Positions 11,115-22,053 of a stretch of 64,000 nucleotides of DNA are shown in pieces. The stretch's first letter is position 1; each line of letters starts with the position of its first letter. The notes below the pieces were generated by a model. That model was not told where the DNA came from and did not search any database. It saw nothing but the letters and a program-made list of their open reading frames with translations. The position numbers and the translations under genes are program-made. Source of the stretch: Hemileia vastatrix (lineage: Eukaryota > Basidiomycota > Pucciniomycetes > Pucciniales > Zaghouaniaceae); contig JASXTE010000002.1 in NCBI GenBank assembly GCA_030280995.1, positions 3,669,683 to 3,733,682 of the forward strand. Reading direction: 5' to 3'.

Positions 11115-13442
11115 ATGGCTTCTGGTTCTTCTATTCCTGTGGTGACTCCCAGTGGGGGGGAAGGTCCTCCTGCTGTGATATTTATTGAGTGTGTTAGGAT
11201 CAAAACTTGGGATGTTTAATGGTGAAGATGTGAAGTGGTTTCTGGAGAAGTATGAAACTGCTGCTGATGTGGATAGTGCTTCTTACCTGGACATGGTGAA
11301 GCAGATTGTTTCTTCATTGGTGATAGGGCAGTGGATTAGGAGATTGTGGAAATGTCTGGCTACAAGAAGAGGGATTGGAAATTGTTGTGTAGGGAGAGGT
11401 TGTCAGTGAATGGCAGTCTTATGGCAGTGCTGGTAACTTGCAAAGTTACAGAAAGTCTCTGCTACCATTTGATCCTGTGGTTGAATATTTGGTTGAAGTG
11501 GAGCAGCTGGCACATGAAAATGCTGCCAAGGATGTTTATTAGTCTGCCTTGGCTAGAGATGTCAGTATGGATGTGTTGAAGGAGCTTTCAAGGAAGGACT
11601 TGATGAAGACTCTTTCCAATGGGGATCAGAAGTTGCCTGCCTTGAACAAGGTGAAGGAGGCTGTGGAGGCCCATTTGAAGTTATTGGCTGTGGACACCTA
11701 TCAGGAGGGGTGTTCCAAATATGTCAGAAGAGTCAGTGAGGCTTTGGATGAAGAGGAGAATAGAGTGAAGAATGAAGAGCAGAATATGGTGAAGGTTCCC
11801 AAACAGGAGAGGGACCCAGTGGTGGAGCAGTTGGCTGATCTGACAAAACAGCTCCATATTTTTGTTTAGGAGGCTAAGAAGACCAATAAGGCTCCTTCTC
11901 AGCCTAAAGATTTTGATAGGAGGGCTGGTAGGAGTGATCCTTGGATCTACTCTTTTTGTAGCAAGAGGAGGAATAAGTTTAATTATTTTTGGGCTCTGAA
12001 CAGGGATGTGTCAGAGGGAAAGGCAGAATTTGATGGCAGGGTGTTCAAGTTCCCTGATTGCTCATTTGTGAAGACCAGTGAGGGGCGAACGCCTGTTTAT
12101 TTGGTCAGGAGAAGAAGTGGTCTCAATTAGAGGAGGCCAAGGTTTGAGGAGATTCACAATCAGGGGAAGTCTTCTGCTAAGGCAGATGATGGTTTCAAGG
12201 AAAAAAGGAAGGAGGTTAAAAAGGTCTCTTTTTCTACTTCCTTTGGTGGATTGGAGTTGTATTCTTGTGGTGGACAGTCAAGTGGTGGATGCTTGGCTGG
12301 TGTTTATGATGTAGAAGCTGGAAAGGTGAGAAGGCTTAAGAGCAGTTCTCAGGCTCAACCAAAGCCTAAGGCTTCAAAGGTGGATCCTAAGCTGAGTGCA
12401 GCTAGGAGAAAGTACAGCAAACAGGAGCTGTACAAGATGAAGAAGGGGTTTGCTGATATGGGCCCCCCTATTTTTGGTGCATTGGACATGAATGGTGAGG
12501 CAATGCCTATGGATTTTGATTTTGACTCTGAGGAGGATTTTCCTTTTGCTTCATTGCAAAAGACTGCTGGAATTAGAGGTGCTGGTGAGGGATCTGGTTT
12601 GATTCCTGTTGATGGTAAATCTGTTGGTGCTTCTGGTCCTCAAGAATCTTCTAGGACCAAGGTAGTGAAGCCAAGGGCTCACTTTTAGAGGCCAGTAGTT
12701 TCTGGCCAATCTAATGTTATGGACTCTGTTCTAGAAAGGATGAATCAGGGTCAGGTTTTCCTTTTTTATGGGGAGTTGTATGCTATCAGTCCTTGGTTGG
12801 ATGATAGGCAGAAAAAGTTGTGGACCAGGAGAAGGGTTTCTTCTGGGGAGGTGAAATACATTTGTGATTCTGCTGAGAATACTTTTTAGGGGTTGGAGAC
12901 TCATTTTTCTGCACCTCTGGGTTATGTCAATGTCACTCTAAATGGAAAGGAGTTTAAGGCATTGGTTGATTCAGGTTTTCAGATTAACCTGATTTCTTTT
13001 ATTTGAGGCTACTCATCTGGGCCTCCCCATCAAGACAGGAATTGGTGGAAATTAAAGAGTGATTGGTGGCCATGTCACTGAGTTTATTGGAACAGCTGGA
13101 TTTTTGAAGCTGGATCTTGGTAAAGCCTCAGGGAAGGTTCATTTTTACATTTCCAAAGGTAATGTAAAAGCTGTTTTGGGTGGACTATTCTTGATGGATT
13201 TCCAGGAAGGAATTGGTTATCAGTTTGATATGGGAATCAGTTTGGAGTTTACTGGTGAAGATTGAAGAAGACTTCACATAAGGCTGCAATCTCCTGGAGA
13301 TGATGGTTGGGAGACCAGGCCTGGGTTGTCTTCAATGTGCCAGTGCATAGATTGTTGTAGGAGAAGAAGGGAAGTGGGTGCCGCCTATGGTTTTTTGGAG
13401 TGTGGCTCAGGCTCTAGTGAGGGTCTGTCTTTTTTAGACTGA
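11115..13442 (+). pseudogene. gag: Element A gag-protease
   Basis: It starts MASGSSIPVVTPSGG and is collinear with D gag (51150-48768). Recognisable blocks are DMVKQIVSS, DVLKELSRKDLMKTL, VAVDTYQEG-like, KQERDPVVEQLADLTKQL, a decayed zinc knuckle (WIYSFCSKRR-like, cysteines lost), KYSKQELYKMKKGFADMG and the protease block LVDSGFQINLIS. There are many stops (for example near 11340, 11410, 11867 and 12127) and frameshifts. The frame closes at TGA 13440-13442, two codons after the slippery heptamer. The product would be capsid-nucleocapsid plus a retropepsin-like aspartic protease. It is not functional here. Confidence 0.8.
13430..13436 (+). promoter_or_regulatory. Putative -1 frameshift heptamer T-TTT-TTA
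   Basis: In the gag-protease frame the codons read TCT TTT TTA GAC TGA, so a T-TTT-TTA heptamer sits two codons before the stop. The pol frame is -1 relative to gag. The same arrangement occurs at the gag end of D (48774-48780) and of B (T-TTT-TTG, 38364-38370). Conservation in place and frame supports programmed frameshifting as the way pol is made. Confidence 0.65.
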
Positions 13443-15661
13443 TGAAGGCTGATCGCCCTACTGCTACAACCTCTCCCCAAGATGAGGAAATCCCAGGTTG
13501 TAGTAGGTCAGCTCCCTTGGAGATATACCAAGTAGATTTTCAACTTTCTCTTTTTAATGTTTCTCTTCTCTGCAAGTATTCTTCATGTTTTTTATCAAGT
13601 ATCTGTTCTCTATCAAGATTTTCAATTATTTTTAATTCAAGTTCAAAAAAAAATGATTGGTTATATATCTTTACTGAAAGATATGCAGAAAATCTGTGGA
13701 GTGGTGAGATTGGGGTCTAAAACTAAGTCCTCCCAATTGTGAACCGTTAGGGTTTCTTCTACACCTTTCAAAAACATTACCTTGGCCACATCTGTGAGCA
13801 TTGGGGAAACCCCTGTTTATTTTTGTAGGATAGAAGTAGACTCGAGAAAAGAAGAAAAAAAATTCAAGATAAACAAAGAAAATCAAGAAAAAAATCTGAA
13901 GATAATCAAGAAAGAGAAGAATTATTTTTGTGAAGATCATCATGATAAATTTTTGGGCCTCCAGCATGAGGTTAAAGTGCACAAATTTTTGAAGAAAGAA
14001 GATCAGCAAGATCAATTTTCGGTCCTCCCCCATGAGGCTAAACTGGAACATTTTCCTTTCTCCCCCCATGAGGCTGAACTGGATGATTGTTCTCTCCTCC
14101 ACCAAGAGGCTAAACTGGCTGGTTCTGATCTTGATTCTGATGATTAGGATGTTTTTGTTGATAAAGATGGAGTTGTTGTTTGGGACAGCTCAAATTTGGA
14201 AAATGGTGTTTTTGTTGGTGAACTGGATTCTCACAAGATTCAGTGAAAAGAGAAGGATGTGCCAAAATTTAAGGATTGGTATCCTGGTTGAGCTGGTCAA
14301 TTGGCTCATTTTCACACTGGTGATTTTGATGACAGAGTTATACCCTTGGATGTTTTTTTGTTGGATTTTGAAGATGATACCTGGGGTCAGTCTGGGTTTT
14401 TATTTTATTATGGTTGAATATCTGTTGACCTTTTGACCTTGGAGAGGCCAGATAGTTGTGATGATGATACTTGGGTGGAAATCAAGAAGAAGAGTCCTGG
14501 ATTTTATGTGTCAGGAAGAAGGTTGATGAGGAGGAGAAATATTAATCCTCAAGTTGTGGTGACTCAGAAGAAGGGTCAAGAAGTTGTGTTGAAGTCTTTG
14601 CATGAAGACCTTGGTCATAGAGGCTTTAAGGAGTCTTATGGAAGAGTAGCTGACAGATTTTAGTGGCCAGGTATGATGTTGGCTGTGCAGGGTTGGGTTC
14701 AATCTTGTGAAGAATGTCAAAGAAGAAGTCACTTGTAACCTAAAGAGGTCGGCCGTGCTACTGGTGAATCAACTGTTTTTGGAAGAGTCAGTCTGGATGC
14801 TGTCCATATTAAAGAGGGCAGGTATAAATACTTGATTGTTACTAGGGATGATTTGTCTGATTGGGTTGAGGCAGTGCCTCTGGTTAATTTAACTTCCAAG
14901 AATGTGGCAGAGTTTTTGAACAAGGAGTGGATTTATAGGTATGGGTTGATGAAGTTGGTGACTGTTGATGGCAGGCCAGAGTTTGGTGCCAAATTCAAAG
15001 AAGCTGTGGCTAGTGTTGATTCTAAAGTTAGAGTGGCTACACCTTATTATGCTGAAGCTGATGGAATGGTTAAAAAAGCTATAAAGTTATCAAAAATTCT
15101 TTGGTGAAAATGTGTGGAGATATTGCTGAAAAATAGAGGCATTATTTACCCCTGGTGTTATTTGCTGATAGTGTCACTGTGAAAAGGAAAACTGGCTATT
15201 CCCCTTACAAATTAATTTTTGGGCAGAAATCTGTTCTACAAGTGGATTTAGAAGCTGTCTCTTATCTTGGAACTGATTGGGATGATGTGTGCTCAACAGA
15301 AGATTTTCTCTGTGCCAGGATGCAACAGTTAGAATGTAGAGAGGAAGGTCAAGAGAAGGCATACTCTAGAATGATGAAGATAAGAAATCAATCAGTAAGA
15401 TACTGAGACAAGAGGTTGGCTCATAGACTCAGGAATCCCTTGAAACCTGGTTGTTTGGTTTTGGTATATAATAGAAGTTTGGAGAGTCAGTGGGGAAAAA
15501 TGTTTGCTGACATATGGAATGGACCTTACAGAGTCAAATCTCAGGTATCTGGAGGTTTTTATATTTTTGAGGAGTTAGATGGTGCAGTCTTAAAGAAAAG
15601 AGTGGCTGCTGGTCAGGTGAAGAAATTTTATCCTAGAGGCACTAGAAGTGAAGAAGATTGA
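13437..15661 (+). pseudogene. pol: Element A pol, internally deleted: linker plus integrase
   Basis: After the gag stop the -1 frame gives ADRPTATTSPQDEEIPGC, then a linker with NYFCEDHHDKFLGLQHEVKV. It jumps directly to SLLHQEAKLAGSDLDSDD, which in D and B follows RNase H. No reverse transcriptase or RNase H sequence lies between. Integrase follows: HEDLGHRGFKES (zinc-binding HHCC region), SLDAVHIKEG (first catalytic Asp), VTVDGRPEF (second Asp) and YYAEADGMV (the Glu region). A WNGPYRVKS GPY/F-type module comes last. Multiple stops (14145, 14661, 14736, 15105, 15404) make it inactive. Confidence 0.8.
13955..14125 (+). repeat. Four hairpin-TAAACTG motifs at the RT deletion junction
   Basis: Copies of CTC-N6-GAGG followed by TAAACTG or a close variant lie at about 13959 (CTCCAGCATGAGG), 14022 (CCTCCCCCATGAGG), 14063 and 14096 (CCTCCACCAAGAGG). 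In the translated frame they encode L-x-x-E-[VA]-K-L. In element B the equivalent copies are split: three before RT and two after RNase H. The A-type deletion therefore joins the two groups. Confidence 0.65.
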
Positions 15662-15749
15662 CTCCGCAATGAGGATAAACTATGGACCATTATTTAATTT
15701 TGGATTTTGGTGATGTGGTGCATATGCTTTGTTGGAAACTTTATTTTAT

Positions 15750-16200
15750 TAGAAGGTACTCATGGGTGGGGATTCTAGATTTTATTTTGGAAAGTGTGAG
15801 GTTAGATGATGGGCTGGCTGCTCTGTAGAACAGTTTCCCCAGATTCTCTGTTTCCAACCCCTTCTCTTAATTTGGTTGAACCCTAGTATTGGTTTCTCTT
15901 CACAGGTTTTAGTCCTCTATGACTTTAAACTGGAAACTCTTTTGGTCTTCAAGTGCTGAACTCCTCACTCTTATTGGTTTTGGTTTAATGTGTTGGATTT
16001 TGTGTTTTTGTTAGAAGGTACCCAGGGTGGACTTCTAAATATTATTTTGGCAAGTGTGGGGGTAACTGATGAGCTGGCTTCTCTGTAGAACAGTTACCCC
16101 AAAATGTCTATTTCAAGTTTTTTGTTTGTCCTAGTTGAATCATAGTTCTGGTTTTTGTTATTCAGGTTTCAAGTCCACTATGACTCTAAACTGGCTTACT
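15750..16200 (+). repeat. Two tandem 3'-region modules: long hairpin, acceptor-like tract, short hairpin
   Basis: Module 1 (about 15750-15935) and module 2 (about 16010-16195) share an order. First comes GAAGGTACCCAGGG-type sequence, then a hairpin: GGGGTAACTG at 16059-16068 pairs with CAGTTACCCC at 16091-16100 around GAGCTGGCT. Next is a stretch with TTGAATC, then a pyrimidine tract ending in CAG, then the short hairpin AGTCCACTATGACT with CTAAACTGG. Module 1 has a decayed left stem. A third copy lies at 20002-20232. Element D has the same three on its own strand and B has one. The acceptor-like CAG suggests RNA processing, which is inference. Confidence 0.65.
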
Positions 16201-16867
16201 GGCTTGAGACTGTCTTTATTGGTTTTGGTGGTGGATCACTGGTGGTCTCACATCATTTTTACTTATTGGAGGAGCCCACCCAGTGATCATTTTCTTGGAC
16301 TGGAATTTCTATGGAGCTGGTCTTTGTCTTTTTCTTTTCTTTAATTTTTGTGTCTACGGTTGTCTTTGATGGTAGTTTTAGATTATTTTCTTTTTTCTCT
16401 TTTTTACTTTTAATTTTTTATGGGGGTTATTAGGATATAAAGAGGGAAAAAAATTATATTATATGATGTCACCACATCAGGGTCACCTGGTTTTGGGCAA
16501 GCATTGGTGGGAAAAGGCTCATAAATTGGCCGGAAAATTCTATTTTCTTCTTTATCTCTATCTAATTTATTTATTATTTTCTTTTATTTCTATTTATTTC
16601 ATATTCTCTTTATTTATATTATTTTTCTTAATTTTTTTATCTCAATTCATTTAAAAATTATTTAAAGGTGTATCCACATCAAGGTGCACTTGGATGTGGG
16701 TAAGTTATCAGGGGATTAGCTCTTCAATTGGCTGGTGGATACCATTTGTAACTATTATTTATCTCATCTTATTATTATTATTCATTTCATTTTAATTTTT
16801 CAGCTCTCATATTTTTGGTTAATTTTGTTTATATATTTTCAAGTTTTTTTTAGTATGTTAGTAGTTT
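16201..16867 (+). other. Element A 3' non-coding region with conserved palindrome
   Basis: No gene. A near-perfect palindrome at 16674-16699, CCACATC.AGGTGCACTTGGATGTGG with the self-complementary core GTGCAC, is conserved at 43310-43335 in B and 31096-31121 in D. A related copy, CCACATCAGGGTCACCTGG, begins at 16469. Each is followed by GGCTCAT or GCTC and AATTGGC.GG. Confidence 0.55.
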
Positions 16868-17812
16868 AAAATAAAAATAAAAATAAAAATAAAAATAAAA
16901 ATAAAAATAAAAATAAAAATAAAAATAAAAATAAAAATAAAAATAAAAATAAAAATAAAAATAAAAATAAAAATAAAAATAAAAATAAAAATAAAAATAA
17001 AAATAAAAATAAAAATAAAAATAAAAATAAAAATAAAAATAAAAATAAAAATAAAAATAAAAATAAAAATAAAAATAAAAATAAAAATAAAAATAAAAAT
17101 AAAAATAAAAATAAAAATAAAAATAAAAATAAAAATAAAAATAAAAATAAAAATAAAAATAAAAATAAAAATAAAAATAAAAATAAAAATAAAAATAAAA
17201 ATAAAAATAAAAATAAAAATAAAAATAAAAATAAAAATAAAAATAAAAATAAAAATAAAAATAAAAATAAAAATAAAAATAAAAATAAAAATAAAAATAA
17301 AAATAAAAATAAAAATAAAAATAAAAATAAAAATAAAAATAAAAATAAAAATAAAAATAAAAATAAAAATAAAAATAAAAATAAAAATAAAAATAAAAAT
17401 AAAAATAAAAATAAAAATAAAAATAAAAATAAAAATAAAAATAAAAATAAAAATAAAAATAAAAATAAAAATAAAAATAAAAATAAAAATAAAAATAAAA
17501 ATAAAAATAAAAATAAAAATAAAAATAAAAATAAAAATAAAAATAAAAATAAAAATAAAAATAAAAATAAAAATAAAAATAAAAATAAAAATAAAAATAA
17601 AAATAAAAATAAAAATAAAAATAAAAATAAAAATAAAAATAAAAATAAAAATAAAAATAAAAATAAAAATAAAAATAAAAATAAAAATAAAAATAAAAAT
17701 AAAAATAAAAATAAAAATAAAAATAAAAATAAAAATAAAAATAAAAATAAAAATAAAAATAAAAATAAAAATAAAAATAAAAATAAAAATAAAAATAAAA
17801 ATAAAAATAAAA
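16868..17812. repeat. Long uninterrupted (AAAAT)n microsatellite, about 188 units
   Basis: The pentamer AAAAT (equivalently AAATA) repeats without visible interruption for about 940 bp, ending in a few AAAATG units. It lies in element A between the GTGCAC palindrome and antisense gene Y. Element B has a short A-rich tract with about seven AAAAT units at the equivalent place (43470-43515), so this is an expansion of an inherited tract. Confidence 0.9.
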
Positions 17813-18009
17813 TGAAAATGAAAATGAAAATTTAAATTAAAATTTAAATTTAAATTAAATAAAATAAAATAAAAATAAACAAAGTTTTTATATATATCTG
17901 TTAATTATTATTGTTCTTTCTAGTTATTAAATTATTAATTTATTTTTTTTATTTTAATGTCTGGAAGAAAAAGCCTCTGGTGATTGGTGCAGATTATGGT
18001 GGCATTTTA

Positions 18010-19487
18010 GCTTTTTGTTAGAATTAGAGGAAGAACTGTGTTCTTTGTGATGAAGGCGGCTGGAAAGCGTATATGGGTTGTAATGGTCAGGGACCAGAGT
18101 AGAAGGTAAATTTTGGGAAGAAGTGGAAGTAGCAGGGATAGAGTTTGGCAGATGTGCTTGATAATTCTAGACATCTTCCAGTGGTCATCAAGGAGCTGTT
18201 TTCTCAGATTCTTTTAAAACTCATTCAATGGACCATGGAGATCAAAGGCCTTAAGCATGTTTGAACACATCATGCTTAGGTGCTGTTTCATGTTGGCGTA
18301 ATCCAGTATTAAGGTAGTTTCTAGAGGTTGGCCAATCCCAATTGTAGTTTCTGGAGCCGGGGTTCCAACTATACAGAAGAATTAAATCAGTAATTGTTCT
18401 TTGTTAAAGAAATCAGATTTATTAATTTAGTATTTTCAGATTGGGAGCTCTTCAAATTTGTATGCGGCCGGCATCTGGACTGTTGAAGAATGTTTAATGG
18501 ATGTTGAAGGAGGATCAACCAGATAGAGGTATGGATTCTCATGATCATTCTATAAATGGTTTTGGGAAGATGGAATAGAAGGAGGGCATTCCTGTGGCCT
18601 GGTTGGAGCAGAAGGGCAGCTGTTGTTGTTGTGGAAAGTATTATTGCTTGGCCCAGTTGGGTTGGACACTGGTGGCGGAGTACCAGGGTTGTTGAGGGAA
18701 GGACCAGGAGAAGGTGACCTGGAAGTGATTTTGATTTGCTAGATGAAGATCTAGAAGAAAGGGAACCATCAGAGGAATAATTGGCATCCATAGGAGAGGT
18801 GTAGTTAGTTCATCTTGGTGGAACAGGAGGATTTTGTTTGGGAGAAGCGTTGTGTGCTCTGGTGTTTTCAGGAGTTCCTCTGGCAGGCCTTCTAGAGATT
18901 TTGGATTTTTTGGGGTTGTCTGAGGAAGAATTTGTGTGTGTATGCATTGCTCTTGGAGCACTAGGAGGTTTTTGCATAGAGTTGTTGGTGTTTAATGGTG
19001 GATTTTGGCTGTTATCTGGCTGAATTTGGGAGTTTTAAGCCAGATTTTTGCTTTCTGGAAAGGCAGGGGGCCGCCTGGGAGCTTATTTTGAAGCTGTTTT
19101 GGCAAAATTTGCTGAGGTAAAATCAGATTCTTGAGAAGATAAAGCAGGTCTTTTAGGGAGTGTTTTGGGAATAGAAAGGTGTGATCTACTGGAAGGAGCG
19201 GAAGATAAAGAAGAGGAAGCAGGTCCAAGTTCTGGTGACCTGCTAGGAGATCAGGAAATATATTTATGGGAAGATAAAGGTGGAGGTATTGGATAGCTGG
19301 GGTCTCTGTCACATCTTTTCTCTTTAGAATTGCAAGAATCACATGCTCTGTTATAGAATTTGGCCTGAGGAGTAGGAAGAGTGAAAGTACAAGGCCTACA
19401 CATGTGGATGCACTGCTTACAAGCATAGTCTTTTGGAGAAGTGAAGCAAGGAAGATCCGATGGGTCAAAGTCTGAGGATTCAGCCAT
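18010..19487 (-). pseudogene. Element A antisense gene Y: zinc-cluster protein (broken)
   Basis: It starts at MAESSDFDPSDLPCF (19487) on the strand opposite gag-pol. The N-terminus carries CKQC, then six residues, then C, a 15-residue linker, then CDSCNSKEKRC: C-X2-C-X6-C-X15-C-X2-C-X6-C, resembling a Zn2Cys6 cluster with the basic half second. A Ser/Pro-rich middle follows (ANYSSDGSLSSRSSSS). The C-terminal block is MKQHLSMMCSNMLKAFDLHG, then LRKQLLDDHWKMS, also found in D gene Y. A sequence TTCTGTATAG before VGTPAPETT may be a splice acceptor. A TGA at 19253 after HKYIS (Arg in D) and indels break it. It would be a nuclear DNA-binding regulator if functional, which is inferred. Confidence 0.7.
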
Positions 19488-19635
19488 GATCTGTGAAGGA
19501 AAAACAATAAAAGAAAAGAGATGAAAGAAAATTTTTTCAGTGATGGTAGATGATAAATAGAGTGGAACTTCAGCAGGTGGGCTGCAGAGCATTGTGCATA
19601 GAGCTGGCTCCGCCCTTATATGAAAAATGTGTTTT

Positions 19636-19933
19636 AGTCCATCAAGACTATAAACTTAACACTGGGTTAGTCCGTCAAGACTTTAAACTGAACACTGGGT
19701 TAATCTTTAAAGACTTTAAACTGAACACTGGGTTAGTCAGTCAAGACTTTAAACTGAACACTGGGTTAGTCTGTCAAGACTTTAAACTGAAAACTTGGTA
19801 GTCTGTCAAGATTTTAAACTGAACACAGTGGTCAGCCCATCAAGACTTTAAACTGAAAAATGGTATAGTCACCCAAGACTATAAACTGAGGATGGTTTAA
19901 TGGTTAAGTCCTTAAGGACTATAAACTGATAAT
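19636..19933 (-). repeat. Array of short hairpins (AGTC-N6-GACT, TTAAACTG) upstream of antisense gene Y
   Basis: About nine copies at 30-37-bp spacing begin near 19636, 19669, 19700, 19736, 19767, 19799, 19832, 19868 and 19904. The usual form is AGTC, six loop bases (such as CGTCAA), GACT, then TTAAACTGAACACTGGGT. The array starts about 150 bp upstream of the antisense start codon at 19487. It is positioned like a promoter or 5' leader of that gene. The same layout occurs in D (28677-29172 before 29322) and B (44729-45196 before 44634). Confidence 0.75.
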
Positions 19934-20001
19934 GGGGGTTGGTGTGATTCTGGCAGAGGGCATCCAAGGGGGATTCTCTAAATTCTGTTAAGGCAAGTGT
20001 G

Positions 20002-20232
20002 GGCGTAACTGAGGAGCTGGCTGCTCTGTAAAACAGTTACCCCAGAATGTTAGTTTGTTTCTTTGGTCTTTAATGTTTTGATATCTGGTTCTGTCTTTTT
20101 GATTCAGGTTTTGGAGTCCCCCAAGACTATAAACTGAGGGTTTTTTGAGTCCCCCAAGACTATAAATTGAGGGCTGTTAATCCCCCATGACTTAAAACTG
20201 AGGATTAGTCCCCCAAGACTTTAAACTGAGGA
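20002..20232 (+). repeat. Third hairpin module of element A
   Basis: GGCGTAACTG (20002-20011) pairs with CAGTTACCCC (20034-20043) around a GAGCTGGCTGCTC inner stem. A pyrimidine tract ending GATTCAG follows, then four hairpins AGTCCCCCAAGACT or variants, each followed by [AT]TAAACTGAG (20117-20232). It lies between antisense genes X and Y. Confidence 0.65.
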
Positions 20233-20283
20233 AACTATTTTATTTTCTTTATTTCTAAATCAAGATTTTGAGGCAAGAAGCAA

Positions 20284-20908
20284 TTACAGAAATGAATCAA
20301 GAGATGCAACAAAATGTTCAGCGTTGGCTTTGAACTAGTGAATGAGGTTCTTCCTTTCTTCAAAGTCCTGTGGATTCCTGGAAGGAGTGGATTGGAAGTA
20401 ATTTAGAATGAGACTCTTCTTTTGAGAAGAATTTTGTTGGAATTTGTCTTTGATGGAGGACAATGGATTAGGTGGGGGTGCTTCAATGGTTCCCACATTT
20501 TCATCATCACTGTCAGGATGGAAATGAACTAGAAATTTGTCAGGTTGAATTTCAGTACGAAGAAGTATTGGGCTTACCATCAGAAGAACCAGAGATGGTA
20601 GAGCTAGTGGTTTTAGTGTGTTCGGCACTCTTTTTTGAAGGGTGTAATTTGTTGACCAGTCTGAGGATCAGGACGGATGGTCTGGATCTTTTGATGCTGG
20701 TAGAAGGTGGATCAGGTTGTGGTGGAGGAGAAGATGTTGAAGAGGGCAATGTACCAGGTCTGAAACAAGTCTTCTTCCTAGAGTGACAGGAATCACAGAA
20801 GGCTCTGTAGGGATGAACCAGCGGTGTGATTGTACAGATGAAATTGTTGTAAATGCAGTGTTGGCAAAGACCCATGTCAGTAGCAGATTTGGAAAGAAAG
20901 CTGAACAT
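20284..20908 (-). pseudogene. Element A antisense gene X: spliced zinc-cluster protein with one nonsense codon
   Basis: Exon 1 (20908-20578, 331 nt) starts MFSFLSKSATDMG and holds C-X2-C-X6-C-X12-C-X2-C-X6-C (CQHC...C...CDSCHSRKKTC). This is exactly the Zn2Cys6 spacing. Then comes a Ser/Pro-rich stretch, with KRSRPS as a possible nuclear signal. An intron 20529-20577 (GTAAGC...CCTGAC...TCTAG) is in phase 1. Exon 2 continues VHFHPDSDDENVGT and KKSLILNYFQSTPSRNPQ. TAG at 20335 replaces the CAG of the D copy before FKANAEHFVASL; the frame would end at 20284. The start lies 48 bp from the 3' LTR, so an antisense promoter in the LTR is plausible. Function as a regulator is inferred. Confidence 0.75.
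20529..20577 (-). other. Intron in antisense gene X of element A
   Basis: 49 bp on the minus strand. Donor GTAAGC after codon base G (phase 1), branch-like CTGAC, acceptor CTAG. The equivalent intron in D is 28304-28353 and has the same phase and position. Confidence 0.75.
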
Positions 20909-20943
20909 GGTGGTTGTGATGTAGGAGAATGTGGAAATTCTCT

Positions 20944-20956
20944 ATTGGAGGGAGGA
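20944..20956 (+). other. Element A polypurine tract
   Basis: TTGGAGGGAGGA directly precedes TGTGGTCTTC of the 3' LTR. Elements B and D have the same purine tract before their 3' LTRs. It is the expected plus-strand priming site for reverse transcription. Confidence 0.75.
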
Positions 20957-22053
20957 TGTGGTCTTCTAACATTGACGGAGCCCTTTGTTGGTCTATTTGA
21001 TGTTGTTTTGATGTCTTAAATGACATTGTTTAATAATTGGGTGTTTTTCTGGATTTATTCAGAAAATATTGGGACCAGAGGGATGTGGATACTACCATTG
21101 GATATCCCTGGTTTTTCTCTATATTTTATGTCTTGTTGACATTTTTCAGATTTTAGCTATTAAAGGGATAATTTCTCATTTTTTGTTTAAAAAGATAGCT
21201 GTTTAATTTTGATTTTTGTGTTTTACGGGCTAACCTTAATTCTTGGGGTTGAGTGCTTACTACCATTAGAATGAGCTAATTTTTCTCTACATTTTATGTC
21301 TCAATGATATTATAGCCTAATTATGTGTTTTAAAGGTTTTGGTAGTTGTAGTAGATTTTTATAAGTATTTTGGGTATTTTTGGAGGTTTTCATTGGTTTT
21401 CTGGCTTCAGGGTGGTGCGGCTGCCTCTGGCGGGCCTCCAACATTGGGTGGACCGCCTGCCTTGGTGCTAGAAGGCTGGGAAGCGTTTCTAGAGGGGTTT
21501 TATGCAATTTGGCACTCAAGAACGTCAAATTCGTTGGTGTGCATGGGCTTTTAGATAGTGGTCTGTGTGTACATAGTGAATAAATTAGTTTGGGGCAACT
21601 TTAATTATCATACCACCATCCAGAGGTTATATCATTGTTCCTCACTCAGTTTTCACTGTTTTTTGGCCACAATTGGCTGTGAGTGTTGCAAGTTGAGTTC
21701 TTCATTTAACTTAACTTGGCAAGTGGCTTCTCTGGTATAGTCTTGCAAGATATATCAGGTATTATTGCTGTCTCTGGTGTGGATTTGAAACCTACATCAA
21801 GTATAATTGCTTTCTCTGGTGTGGACATTGGTCTACATTTCAGTTCTTTGGTTTGACAGTCTTTCTGGAGACTACTTTCTTGGCTGATCAGGCAGTCAAG
21901 TGTGTTTGAAATGGAGCTTTAGCAAACAGGAACCAATTTAATGTAGCAGGTAAATCTCACTTTATTTTTTTAAAGGGACAAGGGTTTTTCTCTCTGGGTT
22001 TTCTCCAACTCCCTTGTTCAAGGCCTATAGCTAGTACTATAGGATTGTCTACA
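20957..22053 (+). repeat. Element A 3' LTR
   Basis: It runs TGTGGTCTTCTAAC to GGATTGTCTACA and is followed by the target duplication GCGG (22054-22057). It aligns with 9956-11054. Confidence 0.85.

Larger units (their letters stand above)
9956..22053 (+). mobile_element. Element A: family-1 Ty3/gypsy retrotransposon lacking RT-RNase H
   Basis: It is bounded by LTRs 9956-11054 and 20957-22053 and by a 4-bp duplication GCGG, and is inserted in the gag gene of element C. Internal order: primer site, gag-protease, slippery site, shortened pol containing only the N-terminal linker plus integrase, a long 3' region with hairpin modules and a (AAAAT)n expansion, antisense gene Y, a hairpin array, antisense gene X, polypurine tract. 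It is the same family as element D. Coding parts are heavily mutated. Confidence 0.9.

Noticed and set aside
14032..14436. Overlapping frame rich in Leu/Ile/Phe within A pol
   Set aside because: It is a shifted-frame shadow of the integrase linker; the pol frame has the conserved residues.
16868..17812. AAAAT array as a CRISPR or telomere-like array
   Set aside because: It is a simple pentamer microsatellite with no spacers and no telomeric unit.
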